Source of the DNA: Caldanaerobius polysaccharolyticus DSM 13641
Lineage (GTDB): Bacteria; Bacillota; Thermoanaerobacteria; Thermoanaerobacterales; Caldanaerobiaceae
DNA length: 64,000 nt
NCBI RefSeq assembly: GCF_000427425.1
Contig: NZ_KE386494.1
Location: 849,608 to 913,607, forward strand
Reading direction: 5' to 3'
Part shown: positions 25,825 to 35,561 of the stretch, one piece after another
How the letters are laid out: the number at the start of each line of letters is the position of its first letter
Numbering within the stretch: position 1 is the stretch's first letter
Program-made: the position numbers and the translations under genes
Notes under the pieces: generated by a model
Databases searched by the model: none
Told to the model about the DNA's origin: nothing
Seen by the model: the letters and a program-made list of their open reading frames with translations, nothing else

Positions 25825-26556
25825 TCAATATTCGGTTGTAATAATGGGCGAAGCTAAGTAGATATGGGTTTTGTCGTCATAACTGCTGTATCTCATCGCC
25901 ACGTTTATATTTATCTTTTCACCTCCTATTGCCACGTATTCTTTTATCTCTGGCGAAAAAGCTGTGACGCTCAAAAAATCATCGTAAAAGCCATCGTTTA
26001 CTACCGCAGCGTGTATTGAAGCCAACATATTACCTTTTATTTTTTCTAGTTCATTATAAGATTTACGGCCTTTAAAGGTTCCTTCACACACCATGGAGAT
26101 CTGCGGCTCCTTGCCATAACGTTGATATAATTTCTCCAATGTAGACCTATCTTTCATGTAAGTGAGATCTCCGGCATACTCGTCGACTATTAAATAGGTT
26201 TCGGGCTTACCTTCATTCAGCGACTGAAATACAATCACAATTCTCCTGTCCTCATCGCTATACTCCATTTTGACTTCGTTAAATCCCCTATAGCTCTTTT
26301 CTGTAATCCTCACGCCATGGAGATTTAACTGTTTTATCGCGTCCTCCATCCAGTTCTTCATAACACTTTGGTCAACAAATTTATCCTGAATCATAGCCCA
26401 TCCGTTTATGTTCACCGCGTTTATTTCAGCTCCGCTGGCGTAAAAAGCCTTCTCCAGCACTTCTCCCATTGCTCTATTTTCTCTGGACTGGACAGGGTTG
26501 TCCACCATAATCGCAGATATCAAAATGATGATTCCTATAAATATCTTTTTAACCAT
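25825..26556 (-). CDS. ywmB: YwmB-like secreted/anchored protein (TATA-box-binding-like fold family)
   Basis: 243 residues with an N-terminal signal or anchor helix (about 4-18) and a GGAGG site before ATG. The remainder has no catalytic motif. Pattern and length fit the YwmB (DUF1779) family, which adopts a TATA-binding-protein-like fold and has no settled function. Its position just before murA is conserved in Bacillus and many clostridia. The call rests on both the sequence pattern and this synteny. Confidence 0.75.
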   Translation of the reverse strand: MVKKIFIGIIILISAIMVDNPVQSRENRAMGEVLEKAFYASGAEINAVNINGWAMIQDKFVDQSVMKNWMEDAIKQLNLHGVRITEKSYRGFNEVKMEYSDEDRRIVIVFQSLNEGKPETYLIVDEYAGDLTYMKDRSTLEKLYQRYGKEPQISMVCEGTFKGRKSYNELEKIKGNMLASIHAAVVNDGFYDDFLSVTAFSPEIKEYVAIGGEKININVAMRYSSYDDKTHIYLASPIITTEY

Positions 26557-26582
26557 ATTCGTACCTCCAAAACCAAAAATAT

Positions 26583-26640
26583 AGCGGCAAGGTAGGCAAA
26601 TTTACAAGGGGGAGAATAAATTCACCTGCGACTTGCCGCT
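26583..26640. repeat. Long imperfect inverted repeat upstream of ywmB
   Basis: The outer arms AGCGGCAAG (26583-26591) and CTTGCCGCT (26632-26640) pair perfectly. The inner AATTTA and TAAATT also pair around a 12-base purine-rich loop, with an asymmetric internal loop between. It lies in the 143-base gap between atpI and ywmB. It has no strong T tract on either side. It may be a structured leader of the ywmB transcript or a remnant at a rearrangement point. Confidence 0.5.
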
Positions 26641-26699
26641 TACATATTTAATTATTGACAGCGTCGTCTAAGTTTATACATCTTTGTAACAATTTTTAT

Positions 26700-27095
26700 T
26701 TAATTCATAGTCGTTATAAGGCCTCTTAAATAATTGATTATACTATCTACCATTATTACCGAAATAACGAGCATAATACCTATAAGTGCGCCATAAAACA
26801 TGGTAACGTTTTCTTTAATGATAATAATTAAAATAGTTGCAGCAATCCCGTACCTCACGCCAAAGCTTAAAAAAGCGATGGGTTTGGAGATGACCACATG
26901 GGCTGCATGCAACGACAGGACATGAGCTATGATGTGAGAAAGGTGATACATGCCTGCGATGTACATTCCGTGGCCTATGGCAAATCCATAAAATAGCGAT
27001 AGCTTGCCTGTCAGAATAAAGTACAGAGAGAGTATTGTGAAAGCGATTGCTGTCTCTTTCGTCAGTTCTTTGAGATTTATTCCGTTCTGATCCAA
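26700..27095 (-). CDS. atpI: ATP synthase protein I-like membrane protein (AtpI)
   Basis: 131 residues, TTG start with a GGGGGGAG site. There are four predicted membrane helices and the small polytopic layout of AtpI-family proteins, including a helical pair ending in a G-x-x-x-G-I-x-L-V region. AtpI assists assembly of the c-ring and normally heads the atpIBEFHAGDC operon. Here no atpB follows: ywmB comes next after 143 bases. It has its own sigma-A-type promoter. The family call is moderately sure because AtpI sequences diverge strongly. Confidence 0.65.
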   Translation of the reverse strand: MDQNGINLKELTKETAIAFTILSLYFILTGKLSLFYGFAIGHGMYIAGMYHLSHIIAHVLSLHAAHVVISKPIAFLSFGVRYGIAATILIIIIKENVTMFYGALIGIMLVISVIMVDSIINYLRGLITTMN

Positions 27096-27126
27096 TTAAC
27101 TCCCCCCTCATTCCCCCTTTAATTCT

Positions 27127-27155
27127 GTTATAGCACAACATCTGTTACATATCAA
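27127..27155 (-). promoter_or_regulatory. Sigma-A-type promoter for atpI
   Basis: TTGATA (27150-27155) and TATAAC (27127-27132) on the minus strand with a 17-base spacer, about 30 bases upstream of the TTG start codon. Confidence 0.7.
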
Positions 27156-27192
27156 GGAAAAGACATCCCTAGATGACACCCGTGTTTTTTCG

Positions 27193-27226
27193 CGCTCAAA
27201 AAGCGCTGATGGACTCAGCGCTTTTT
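27193..27226 (-). terminator. Terminator overlapping the end of the atpZ-like gene
   Basis: AAAGCGCTGA and TCAGCGCTTT pair around a 5-base loop and are followed by TTTTT on the minus strand. The helix includes the stop codon of the atpZ-like gene, separating the aspA-hydF-atpZ unit from atpI. Confidence 0.75.
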
Positions 27227-27469
27227 GTTCATATCCGCACCTTTCATGGCGATCCTTATCATGTTGTAAAAGCCATCTACAAGCCCCAGCCCCAGCAGCA
27301 CAAAGGTAAAGACATGCCCCGTCTTAAGCTTTCCATCGAGATAATACCCCAGCAGTGTCCCTCCTATTATAGGCACAGCGATGGCAAACCCTATATACGA
27401 AAAGATCCCCACATAGTGAAGTAGATCTCTATTAATACGCACCCGCTCCTTTCTCTTAAACCAGATCAC
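27215..27469 (-). CDS. AtpZ/AtpI-like small membrane protein
   Basis: 84 residues. A basic N terminus is followed by two hydrophobic helices; the first contains G-x-x-x-x-G-x-x-L-G-Y-Y-L-D, the typical AtpZ/AtpI-family glycine pattern (GGTLLGYYLDG). Members are encoded with ATP synthase operons and are linked to c-ring assembly or Mg2+/Ca2+ transport. Here it overlaps the hydF stop by 4 bases (GTGA), so it is translated with hydF rather than with ATP synthase genes. The exact start is uncertain because no good ribosome site precedes it. Confidence 0.65.
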   Translation of the reverse strand: MIWFKRKERVRINRDLLHYVGIFSYIGFAIAVPIIGGTLLGYYLDGKLKTGHVFTFVLLGLGLVDGFYNMIRIAMKGADMNKKR

Positions 27470-28695
27470 ACCAAACCGTGAAATGTCATCTTAGCCAAAG
27501 GAAAGGGATCCAAAGCCCTATCCAGTACACCAAGCACATAGGCAATGAGCACACCGTAATTCACTATAGGCACACCTTTTTCTGCAGCCACAGATAAACG
27601 GTACATCATCTCTCTCCTGTTGATCATGCAACCGCCGCAGTGCACAATGAGCTTGTATTCCTCAAGGTCCTCAGGGAAATCCCCTCCGCTTGCCCACGAA
27701 AACTCCAGATCCCCACCTACCAGCTGTCTCAGCCATCGGGGTATTTTTACCGTGGCAATATCGTCGGCCTGCCTGTGATGGGTGCAGGCTTCAGCTATAA
27801 GCACCTTATCGCCCGGCTTTAATCCCTCTATAGCTTTTGCGCCAGCGACCAGCTGGTTTAAATCGCCTTTGTAGCGGGCGAAGAGGATAGAAAAAGACGT
27901 CATGGGTATATCTTTGGGAGTATCTGCATCCACCTTTAAAAAAGCCTGAGAATCGGTTATAACCAGCGCAGGCTTACGCCCTAGGCTGTCTAAAGTCTGC
28001 TTTAACTCGTGCTCTTTTGTGACGACTGCTATAGCGTCGTGGTCCAAAATGTCCCTTATAACCTGCTGCTGAGGTAATATCAGCCTGCCTTTAGGTGCTG
28101 CCTTATCTATAGGGACCACCAGCACCGCTATCTGCCCATCTCTGACCAGGTCTCCTACTATGGTCATCTCCCTGTCTTCATAAGGGGCATTGACCACAAT
28201 AGCCCTCTTTAAATCGCTTATGCCGCGCTTGGAAAGGGCGCTCACTTTAACAAATTTTATACCCCATTCCTTCTCCCAAAGCTGGATTTCGCTTTCAGGC
28301 ACTTCGCATAGGTCTGCTTTATTTACAACTCCTACCACAGGTATTTTCTTCTCTTTTATCCTGTTTAGAATATCCTTTTCGTATTCCTCCATTCCTTGCG
28401 AGGAGTCCACTACCAGTAAAGCCAAATCGGTTTTATTGAGCACTTCGTAAGTCTTTTTTACCCTCATCTGGCCCAACTCGCCCACATCGTCCACACCAGC
28501 CGTATCTATAAATAACACAGGGCCTATGGGCAGCAATTCCATGGACTTGTACACAGGGTCAGTAGTGGTGCCTGCCACATCAGAAACCAGCGACACGCTT
28601 TGATTGGTCAGGGCATTTATAATGCTGGATTTGCCCGCGTTTCTCCTGCCAAAAACGGCGATGTGCAATCTCTCAGATTTTGGCGTTGTGTTCAT
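27466..28695 (-). CDS. hydF: [FeFe]-hydrogenase H-cluster maturation GTPase HydF
   Basis: 409 residues. The N-terminal GTPase domain has P-loop GRRNAGKS, the G3 segment DTAGVDD, and NKAD (G4). The C-terminal part has the HydF cluster-binding motif: CTHHR, then HCGGC about 50 residues later. HydF is the scaffold that receives the 2Fe subcluster from HydE and HydG and delivers it to hydrogenase. hydE and hydG are not in this window. The ATG overlaps the aspA stop (TGATG) and has an AGGAGGG site. Its presence implies hydrogen-producing fermentation. Confidence 0.93.
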   Translation of the reverse strand: MNTTPKSERLHIAVFGRRNAGKSSIINALTNQSVSLVSDVAGTTTDPVYKSMELLPIGPVLFIDTAGVDDVGELGQMRVKKTYEVLNKTDLALLVVDSSQGMEEYEKDILNRIKEKKIPVVGVVNKADLCEVPESEIQLWEKEWGIKFVKVSALSKRGISDLKRAIVVNAPYEDREMTIVGDLVRDGQIAVLVVPIDKAAPKGRLILPQQQVIRDILDHDAIAVVTKEHELKQTLDSLGRKPALVITDSQAFLKVDADTPKDIPMTSFSILFARYKGDLNQLVAGAKAIEGLKPGDKVLIAEACTHHRQADDIATVKIPRWLRQLVGGDLEFSWASGGDFPEDLEEYKLIVHCGGCMINRREMMYRLSVAAEKGVPIVNYGVLIAYVLGVLDRALDPFPLAKMTFHGLV

Positions 28696-30107
28696 CAAAC
28701 CCCGTCCCTCCTGATACCTTTAATCCCTGGTTTAGTCATATCATAAGGGTTAAGCGCCCTTTCAAGCTCTTGCCGAGACATCAACCCCATATCCAGTACC
28801 GCCTGTTCCACAGCCTTGTTTTCTTTTCTGCACACATCGGCTACTTTAGTGGCGTTGTCATAACCAATATAAGGGACCAATGCCGTAACCAGCCCTTTGC
28901 TCCCGTAGACATACTTGTTGCAAACCTCCACATTGGCCTCGATACCCGATACACACCTTTCAATAAAGATCTTTACAGCATTGGTCATCATCTCAATAGA
29001 TTCCAGAAGATTGGAAGCTATAAGAGGTATCATGGCGTTAAGCTCCAACTGGCCCGACTCCGCCGCCATGGTTATGGTCAGATCATTCCCTATAACCTGA
29101 TATACCACCATATTAACCATCTCAGGGATAATGGGATTTACTTTACCTGGCATGATGGAAGAACCCGCTTGCATGGCAGGCAATTTTATCTCTCCTAGCC
29201 CGCATTCAGGACCAGAGGACAAGAGCCTGAGGTCATTAGCTATCTTGCCCAGGTTTACCGCCGCAGCTTTTAACAGCCCCGACACCTCCACAAATACGTC
29301 GGCATTTTGTATTCCGTCCATCATGTACTCGGTTCTTGCTAATCCCAGCCCTGTCAAATCTCTCAGCACATCCACCACCGTATAAATATAGCGCACGTCT
29401 GCGTTGAGACCTGTCCCCACCGCTGTTCCACCTAAGGGAACCTGCCTTAGCCTCTCTTCCACTTTGTAAAGCCGCCATCTATCCCGTGCTATAGCCTGGG
29501 CATATGCCCCAAATTCCTGGCCCAGCATAATAGGCACGGCATCCTGTAGCTCTGTCCTGCCCATTTTGATGACTGATGAAAATTCATTTTCCTTTTTCTG
29601 CAACGCCTCTTGTAAGGCAGCAAATTCCTCGCTTAATGGCTTCAAAAGGTTTATAGCCGCAATGCGCAATGCCGTGGGGTATACATCATTGGTGGATTGG
29701 GACATATTCACATGGTTTAAAGGGTGCACCAGTGTGTAATCGCCCCTTTGGCCCCCCATCTGCTCTATGGCTACATTGGCTACAACCTCATTGACGTTCA
29801 TGTTGGTAGACGTCCCGGCGCCACCCTGTATTCTATCCACTATAAACTGATCGTCAAATTCCCCTCTGAGGATTCTGTCACATGCAGCTACTATGGCATC
29901 GCCGATTTTTTGTTCCAACAAGCCCAATTTCATGTTGGCTATCGCTGCGGCTTTTTTTATTACAACCATCGCCTGAATCAATTCCCTGTGCACAGGCCTA
30001 CCGCTTATGGGAAAATTATGGCTGGCCCGCAGAGTGTGTATTCCATAATAGGCGTCTTCAGGTACCTGCATCTCGCCTAAAAGGTCGTGCTCTAGCCTGT
30101 AACCCAT
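28695..30107 (-). CDS. aspA: Aspartate ammonia-lyase
   Basis: 470 residues of the fumarase/aspartase superfamily. The signature loop GSSIMPGKVNP carries the catalytic Ser, and the substrate-binding GGAGTSTNMNVNEVVAN and the M-S-Q-S-T-N-D helix are those of aspartase rather than fumarase. The enzyme converts aspartate to fumarate and ammonia. The ATG giving MGYRLEHDL follows AAGGTGA; an upstream TTG in the same frame was rejected for lack of a site. It is co-transcribed with hydF. Confidence 0.93.
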   Translation of the reverse strand: MGYRLEHDLLGEMQVPEDAYYGIHTLRASHNFPISGRPVHRELIQAMVVIKKAAAIANMKLGLLEQKIGDAIVAACDRILRGEFDDQFIVDRIQGGAGTSTNMNVNEVVANVAIEQMGGQRGDYTLVHPLNHVNMSQSTNDVYPTALRIAAINLLKPLSEEFAALQEALQKKENEFSSVIKMGRTELQDAVPIMLGQEFGAYAQAIARDRWRLYKVEERLRQVPLGGTAVGTGLNADVRYIYTVVDVLRDLTGLGLARTEYMMDGIQNADVFVEVSGLLKAAAVNLGKIANDLRLLSSGPECGLGEIKLPAMQAGSSIMPGKVNPIIPEMVNMVVYQVIGNDLTITMAAESGQLELNAMIPLIASNLLESIEMMTNAVKIFIERCVSGIEANVEVCNKYVYGSKGLVTALVPYIGYDNATKVADVCRKENKAVEQAVLDMGLMSRQELERALNPYDMTKPGIKGIRRDGV

Positions 30108-30142
30108 AACGTCACCTTCCTCCTCGACCAATGCGAATATAA

Positions 30143-30168
30143 CAAAAATGCCGCATCAATCCTGCGGC
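30143..30168 (-). terminator. Terminator at the end of mnaA
   Basis: On the minus strand GCCGCA and TGCGGC form a stem with a short loop, followed by TTTTTGTT. The stem overlaps the last codons of mnaA, closing the tagO-mnaA unit before aspA. Confidence 0.65.
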
Positions 30169-31307
30169 ACAAAATCCTCTGGCTTATCATCTGCCAGACC
30201 AAACCTGTACTTGATCGCTTGCACAATACGCTCGGACGCGTTCCCGTCTCCGTAAGGGTTTACTGCATTGGCCATCCTGGCGTATTCAGCTCCATCGCCC
30301 AGCAATTTTTTGGCGCTTTTTACGATCTCCTCCTTATCCGTTCCTACCAGCTTTACCGTACCCGCTTGTACCGCTTCAGGCCTTTCAGTGACATCCCTCA
30401 GCACGAGCACAGGCTTGCCTAGCGAAGGTACTTCTTCCTGTAATCCACCAGAATCCGTCATAACAAAATACGATCGTTTTACCAGGTTGTGCATATCCAC
30501 CGTGCTCAACGGGTCCAAAAGCACAACCCTCTCCGTAGAACCCAATAAGCTATACACCACGTCCCTCACTGCTGGGTTTAGGTGAACGGGATAAACTACT
30601 ATCACATCTTCATAGGATTGCACAATATCCTGTACTGCACGGCATATATTCTCCAAGGGTTCACCCCAATTTTCTCTCCTATGAGCCGTCATAGCAATAA
30701 CCCTGTGGGATTTATAATCAATGTCATTTAAAGCGCGATTTTCAAAAACGTAATCTTCCCTTATCGTCCATTTAAGGGCGTCAATTACAGTATTACCCGT
30801 TACAAAGATGTTATCAGATCCAATCCCTTCGCTCAAAAGATTGTTTTTGGCATTTGCCGTAGGAGCAAAGTGCATATCTACCAGAGGAGCCGTAAGCCTT
30901 CTGTTTATCTCCTCAGGATAAGGGAAAAACTTATCATGGGTTCGCAGGCCCGCCTCTACATGACCTGCCATGATCTTATGATAATACGCAGAAAGCGCAG
31001 CCGCAAAAGTAGTGGTAGTATCACCGTGGACCAACACCAGATCTGGCCTTTCGCTGTCCAGCACATCGTCCATCCCCATTAAAACCCTCGACGTAATCTG
31101 GGAAAGGGTCTGCCTCTGAGTCATAATGTCCAAGTCATAATCAGGGATTATATTAAAAAAACTCAAAACCTGATCCAGCATATCCCTATGCTGAGCGGTA
31201 ACGCATACCTTTGACTCTATATCAGAATCCCGTTCTAATTGCTTGACCAGCGGCGCCATTTTTATGGCTTCAGGCCTAGTACCAAAGACGCTAAGAACTT
31301 TAATCAT
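30156..31307 (-). CDS. mnaA: UDP-N-acetylglucosamine 2-epimerase (non-hydrolysing)
   Basis: 383 residues. N-terminal FGTRPEAIKMAPLV is the hallmark of the family, followed by HGDTTTTFA, the HVEAGLRT catalytic/substrate segment, HRRENWG, and the C-terminal DSGGLQEE loop. It interconverts UDP-GlcNAc and UDP-ManNAc, supplying ManNAc for wall teichoic acid-type linkage units or surface polysaccharides. It begins 13 bases after tagO, which makes the lipid-linked GlcNAc that accepts ManNAc, so the two act in one pathway. Confidence 0.95.
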   Translation of the reverse strand: MIKVLSVFGTRPEAIKMAPLVKQLERDSDIESKVCVTAQHRDMLDQVLSFFNIIPDYDLDIMTQRQTLSQITSRVLMGMDDVLDSERPDLVLVHGDTTTTFAAALSAYYHKIMAGHVEAGLRTHDKFFPYPEEINRRLTAPLVDMHFAPTANAKNNLLSEGIGSDNIFVTGNTVIDALKWTIREDYVFENRALNDIDYKSHRVIAMTAHRRENWGEPLENICRAVQDIVQSYEDVIVVYPVHLNPAVRDVVYSLLGSTERVVLLDPLSTVDMHNLVKRSYFVMTDSGGLQEEVPSLGKPVLVLRDVTERPEAVQAGTVKLVGTDKEEIVKSAKKLLGDGAEYARMANAVNPYGDGNASERIVQAIKYRFGLADDKPEDFVPQD

Positions 31308-31320
31308 CGCAAACCTCCAT

Positions 31321-32364
31321 CTACCTCGTAATGCCCCTATACCTGTTGTTATTTGTACTCATAAGGTTCATGTGTTTTGCCGCGATAAACGCCATCAAGA
31401 TAACTGCCAAGACCACAAAAATACCTGTCAACGTGCTGGCGGCGCTGACCACAATAGCGCTGATGCCTAACACTACGCACATGATGTACATGTATATCAC
31501 CGCACGCCTCTGGCTCATACCCATAGCCAGCAACCTGTGGTGAATATGCCCTTTATCCGCCTGCATAATGGGCATCCCGTTTATACTCCTCCTTATGATA
31601 GAAACCACCATGTCAAATATAGGAAGACCTAAAACCAGCACAGGCACCACTATAGCTATCGCCGCAGCTCCTTTTATAGCCCCTTCCACCGATATAACCG
31701 AAAGTATAAACCCCAAGAGCAGAGCGCCTGTATCTCCCATAAAGATTTTTGCAGGGTTAAAATTAAAAGGCAAAAATCCCAGGGATGAACCAGCCAGGAC
31801 AATGGTCAAAATCGCAGCCAAATCCCTATGGTTGAGGATAGACACTATGAAAAGGGAAAGGGATGCAATCCCCGACACTCCTGCTGCAAGCCCATCCAAA
31901 CCATCTATGAGGTTTAACGTGTTGGTTATAGCCACTATCCATATCAGTGTGACGGGGTAAGCCCATAACCCCAGGTTAAAACTTTCGCCAAAAGGGTTGG
32001 AAACCACTTTTATCGTCATGCCGTACATGATAACGACGATTGCAGCCATTATTTGTCCAATCAGCTTAGCCACAGGGTTGAGCTCGTATTTATCGTCTAT
32101 TATTCCCACCAGCATTATAATGGTAGACCCTATCAAAAGGCCTATAATATGTGGATTTTTATGTGCAAAAATAATAGCACCCATCATAAACGACAAATAT
32201 ATCGATAATCCCCCTAACAACGGAACAGGCTGCTTGTGAACCCTTCTCTCATCTTTAGGCACATCTATAGCTTTTATTTTATAAGCCAGCTTCTTCGCAA
32301 AGGGTGTAAACGCACACGTCAAAACAAAGGCGGTAATAAATGCAAGGATATATCTCAACATCAT
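31321..32364 (-). CDS. tagO: Undecaprenyl-phosphate GlcNAc-1-phosphate transferase
   Basis: 347 residues with about ten or eleven membrane helices. Motifs of the polyprenyl-phosphate N-acetylhexosamine-1-P transferases are present: the N-terminal P-x-L-G-G-L, the acidic GIIDDKYEL loop, NLIDGLDGLAAG, and the His-rich cytoplasmic loop DKGHIHHRLL. It transfers GlcNAc-1-P to undecaprenyl phosphate and begins teichoic-acid-like or O-glycan assembly. A strong sigma-A promoter precedes it. Confidence 0.92.
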   Translation of the reverse strand: MMLRYILAFITAFVLTCAFTPFAKKLAYKIKAIDVPKDERRVHKQPVPLLGGLSIYLSFMMGAIIFAHKNPHIIGLLIGSTIIMLVGIIDDKYELNPVAKLIGQIMAAIVVIMYGMTIKVVSNPFGESFNLGLWAYPVTLIWIVAITNTLNLIDGLDGLAAGVSGIASLSLFIVSILNHRDLAAILTIVLAGSSLGFLPFNFNPAKIFMGDTGALLLGFILSVISVEGAIKGAAAIAIVVPVLVLGLPIFDMVVSIIRRSINGMPIMQADKGHIHHRLLAMGMSQRRAVIYMYIMCVVLGISAIVVSAASTLTGIFVVLAVILMAFIAAKHMNLMSTNNNRYRGITR

Positions 32365-32408
32365 ATCATCCTTCCATGCTCAAATTACCAAAATAATTTA
32401 TCATAATA

Positions 32409-32437
32409 AGTATACAATAACCCTAAATGCAAGTCAA
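32409..32437 (-). promoter_or_regulatory. Sigma-A-type promoter for tagO-mnaA
   Basis: Minus-strand TTGACT (32432-32437), a 17-base spacer, and TATACT (32409-32414), about 45 bases upstream of tagO. It follows closely on the comEB end, so tagO-mnaA can be transcribed on its own. Confidence 0.75.
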
Positions 32438-32454
32438 TTGAAAGAGGCCATTGT

Positions 32455-32892
32455 TCACAACTTATTCACATCTACACCTGCTTCATCCAACAAAGCAGCA
32501 GCCAGCGCATCGGGGTAATCCCCTTTGTATATCACCTTTTTTATCCCTGCATTTATTATCATTTTAGCGCAAAGAGAACATGGATGATGGGTTACATACA
32601 TCCATGAATCTTTTATGCTTACTCCTGACATAGCAGCCTGAATTATAGCGTTTTGCTCGGCGTGCAACCCCCTGCACAGCTCGTGTCTTTCCCCTGAGGG
32701 TACATTCATCTGATCTCTCAAGCACCCTACTTCTGAGCAATGAGCTATACCTGAAGGAGCTCCGTTATACCCAGTGGCCAGTATGCGTTTATCCTTGACT
32801 ATTACCGCTCCGACCTGCCTTCTAAGGCATGTGGATCTTTTCATCACCACATGAGCTATTTCCATAAAATACTCATCCCAATCGGGCCTCAT
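32455..32892 (-). CDS. comEB: dCMP deaminase (ComEB-like)
   Basis: 145 residues. The cytidine/deoxycytidylate deaminase zinc site is clear: HAEQNAI supplies the His and catalytic Glu, and PCSLCAKMI the two Cys ligands. The upstream Cys/His-bearing region ([10 protein letters not shown]...HELCRG) is typical of the second zinc site of the T4-like/ComEB dCMP deaminases. It makes dUMP for thymidylate synthesis. It follows upp by 15 bases, as in Bacillus-type pyrimidine salvage arrangements. Confidence 0.9.
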   Translation of the reverse strand: MRPDWDEYFMEIAHVVMKRSTCLRRQVGAVIVKDKRILATGYNGAPSGIAHCSEVGCLRDQMNVPSGERHELCRGLHAEQNAIIQAAMSGVSIKDSWMYVTHHPCSLCAKMIINAGIKKVIYKGDYPDALAAALLDEAGVDVNKL

Positions 32893-32907
32893 CAGATCAT
32901 CTCCAGA

Positions 32908-34005
<1,098 letters not shown>

Positions 34006-34009
<4 letters not shown>

Positions 34010-34482
34010 CCTTTAACCTCCTCTACCATATCTAGGATTTTATCAATGGATTTCTCCAGAGCCTCCTTTATCTCCCTGGCGCTCTTACGGTACTCTTCTA
34101 TGGACTTGCCAAAAGGATCTAAAATATCCGAGCCTTCTAATTGGGCAAATTCCTTCAACGTAAACACTTTGCCCTCAGCCTGGGGAACAATACTCAAAAT
34201 CTGCTTTTTATGCTCATGAGTCATGGTAAGAATGAGGTCTACCTTTTCAATGATATCCTTTGTCAGAGCTCTGGACCTGTGAGGTGATAAGTCGATGCCC
34301 AACTCCTTCATAACCTCGATAGCTTCGGGAGAAGCCTTTGCCCCCGGAAATGCACTGATACCTGCTGATAAAACCTTAATGCCTTTGCCCTTTCCTCTCT
34401 TGTTAAGCATATCCCTAAATACGTACTCTGCCATGCTGCTTCTGCAGGTATTTCCCGTGCACACAAATAGCACTGTTTTCAT
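34006..34482 (-). CDS. ywlE: Low-molecular-weight phosphatase, probably protein-arginine phosphatase
   Basis: 158 residues. The P-loop is VCTGNTCRSS (Cys8), and the DPF segment near the C terminus carries the general-acid Asp. A Thr rather than Ile at the sixth P-loop position (CTGNTCR) is the known determinant of arginine-phosphate specificity in YwlE. The ATG is set by a GAGGAGGA site 5-6 bases upstream. tsaC-ywlE-rpiB-upp is a conserved run in Firmicutes. Confidence 0.87.
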
Positions 34483-34493
34483 AGAAGTCCTCC

Positions 34494-35546
34494 TCAAACA
34501 TTTAGAATTTTATATCCCGCTGCTTTAATCAATCGATTCATTATAGCAAAGCCCAATCCCTTTTCGTCTACAGCTTCGGCGTATATTATGTCCATTCTCT
34601 CCCTGTCAAATTCTCTGAGAGCATCAAAAAGATTGTGAGCAATGCTCAATGTATCTTTTCTATCTCCAACCAACATTACATTGCCGTACTTGTACATTTT
34701 GTACGTCTGCGCTGTAGCCATTATACCTACTTTCTTCCCCTCTGACAAGTCTTTTTCTGCCAGCCTGTTGATCTCGTCTACCACGTCTTCTACTTTGCCT
34801 TTGACAATGTAAACCTCCGCCTCCGGGGAATAATGCTTGTATTTCATGCCTGGCGCCTTGGGTTTAAAATCTCTCCGGCCAGCATCTCCTTTTACCGCAG
34901 GATCGATAGCAACCTCTCCTATCACATCCTCAATCTGCTCCCGGGTTACTCCACCGGGTCTGAGTATAAAGGGAATACGCCCAGTCACATCTATAACCGT
35001 GGATTCTAACCCTACATCACAAGGGCCTCCATCTATTATAGCATCTATTTTTCCGTTTAAATCCTCAAAGACATGCTCCGCCCTGGTGGGGCTTGGCTTT
35101 CCAGATATGTTGGCACTGGGAGCTGCTATAGGCACCCCACATGCCTTTATAAAAGCCCTGGCCACCGGGTGATCTGGCATTCTTATGCCCACCGAATCCA
35201 ACCCTGCTGTTATCACGTCTGGTATAATATCCTTCTTCTTTAGCACCAGTGTCATCGGACCGGGCCAGAACCTTTCCATAAGTATTTTAGCTTTATCAGG
35301 GACCAATTCCGCGTATTTATACACCTCATCAAAATCCGAAATGTGGACAATCAGCGGGTTATCCTGGGGCCTTCCTTTAGCTTGAAATATCTTTTTAACA
35401 GCATGGGGATTCAGGGCATTAGCTCCCAATCCATAAACGGTCTCGGTAGGAAACGCCACTATGCCACCTTCTAATATAAATCTGGCAGCTTGTCTTAACG
35501 CGTCATTTTCTGGGTGCTCTCTGGTCACGTGAAAAACCTTGGTCAT
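34494..35546 (-). CDS. tsaC: Threonylcarbamoyl-AMP synthase (Sua5/YwlC type)
   Basis: 350 residues. An N-terminal YrdC domain (FPTETVYGLGANA; SVGIRMPDHP; APSANISGKPSPT) is joined to the C-terminal Sua5 domain, giving the long Sua5 form. It makes threonylcarbamoyl-adenylate from Thr, bicarbonate and ATP for t6A37 on tRNAs reading ANN codons. The ATG giving MTKVFHV is preferred because AAGAAGG lies 9 bases upstream. Confidence 0.93.
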   Translation of the reverse strand: MTKVFHVTREHPENDALRQAARFILEGGIVAFPTETVYGLGANALNPHAVKKIFQAKGRPQDNPLIVHISDFDEVYKYAELVPDKAKILMERFWPGPMTLVLKKKDIIPDVITAGLDSVGIRMPDHPVARAFIKACGVPIAAPSANISGKPSPTRAEHVFEDLNGKIDAIIDGGPCDVGLESTVIDVTGRIPFILRPGGVTREQIEDVIGEVAIDPAVKGDAGRRDFKPKAPGMKYKHYSPEAEVYIVKGKVEDVVDEINRLAEKDLSEGKKVGIMATAQTYKMYKYGNVMLVGDRKDTLSIAHNLFDALREFDRERMDIIYAEAVDEKGLGFAIMNRLIKAAGYKILNV

Positions 35547-35561
35547 GAACTTCAACCTTCT

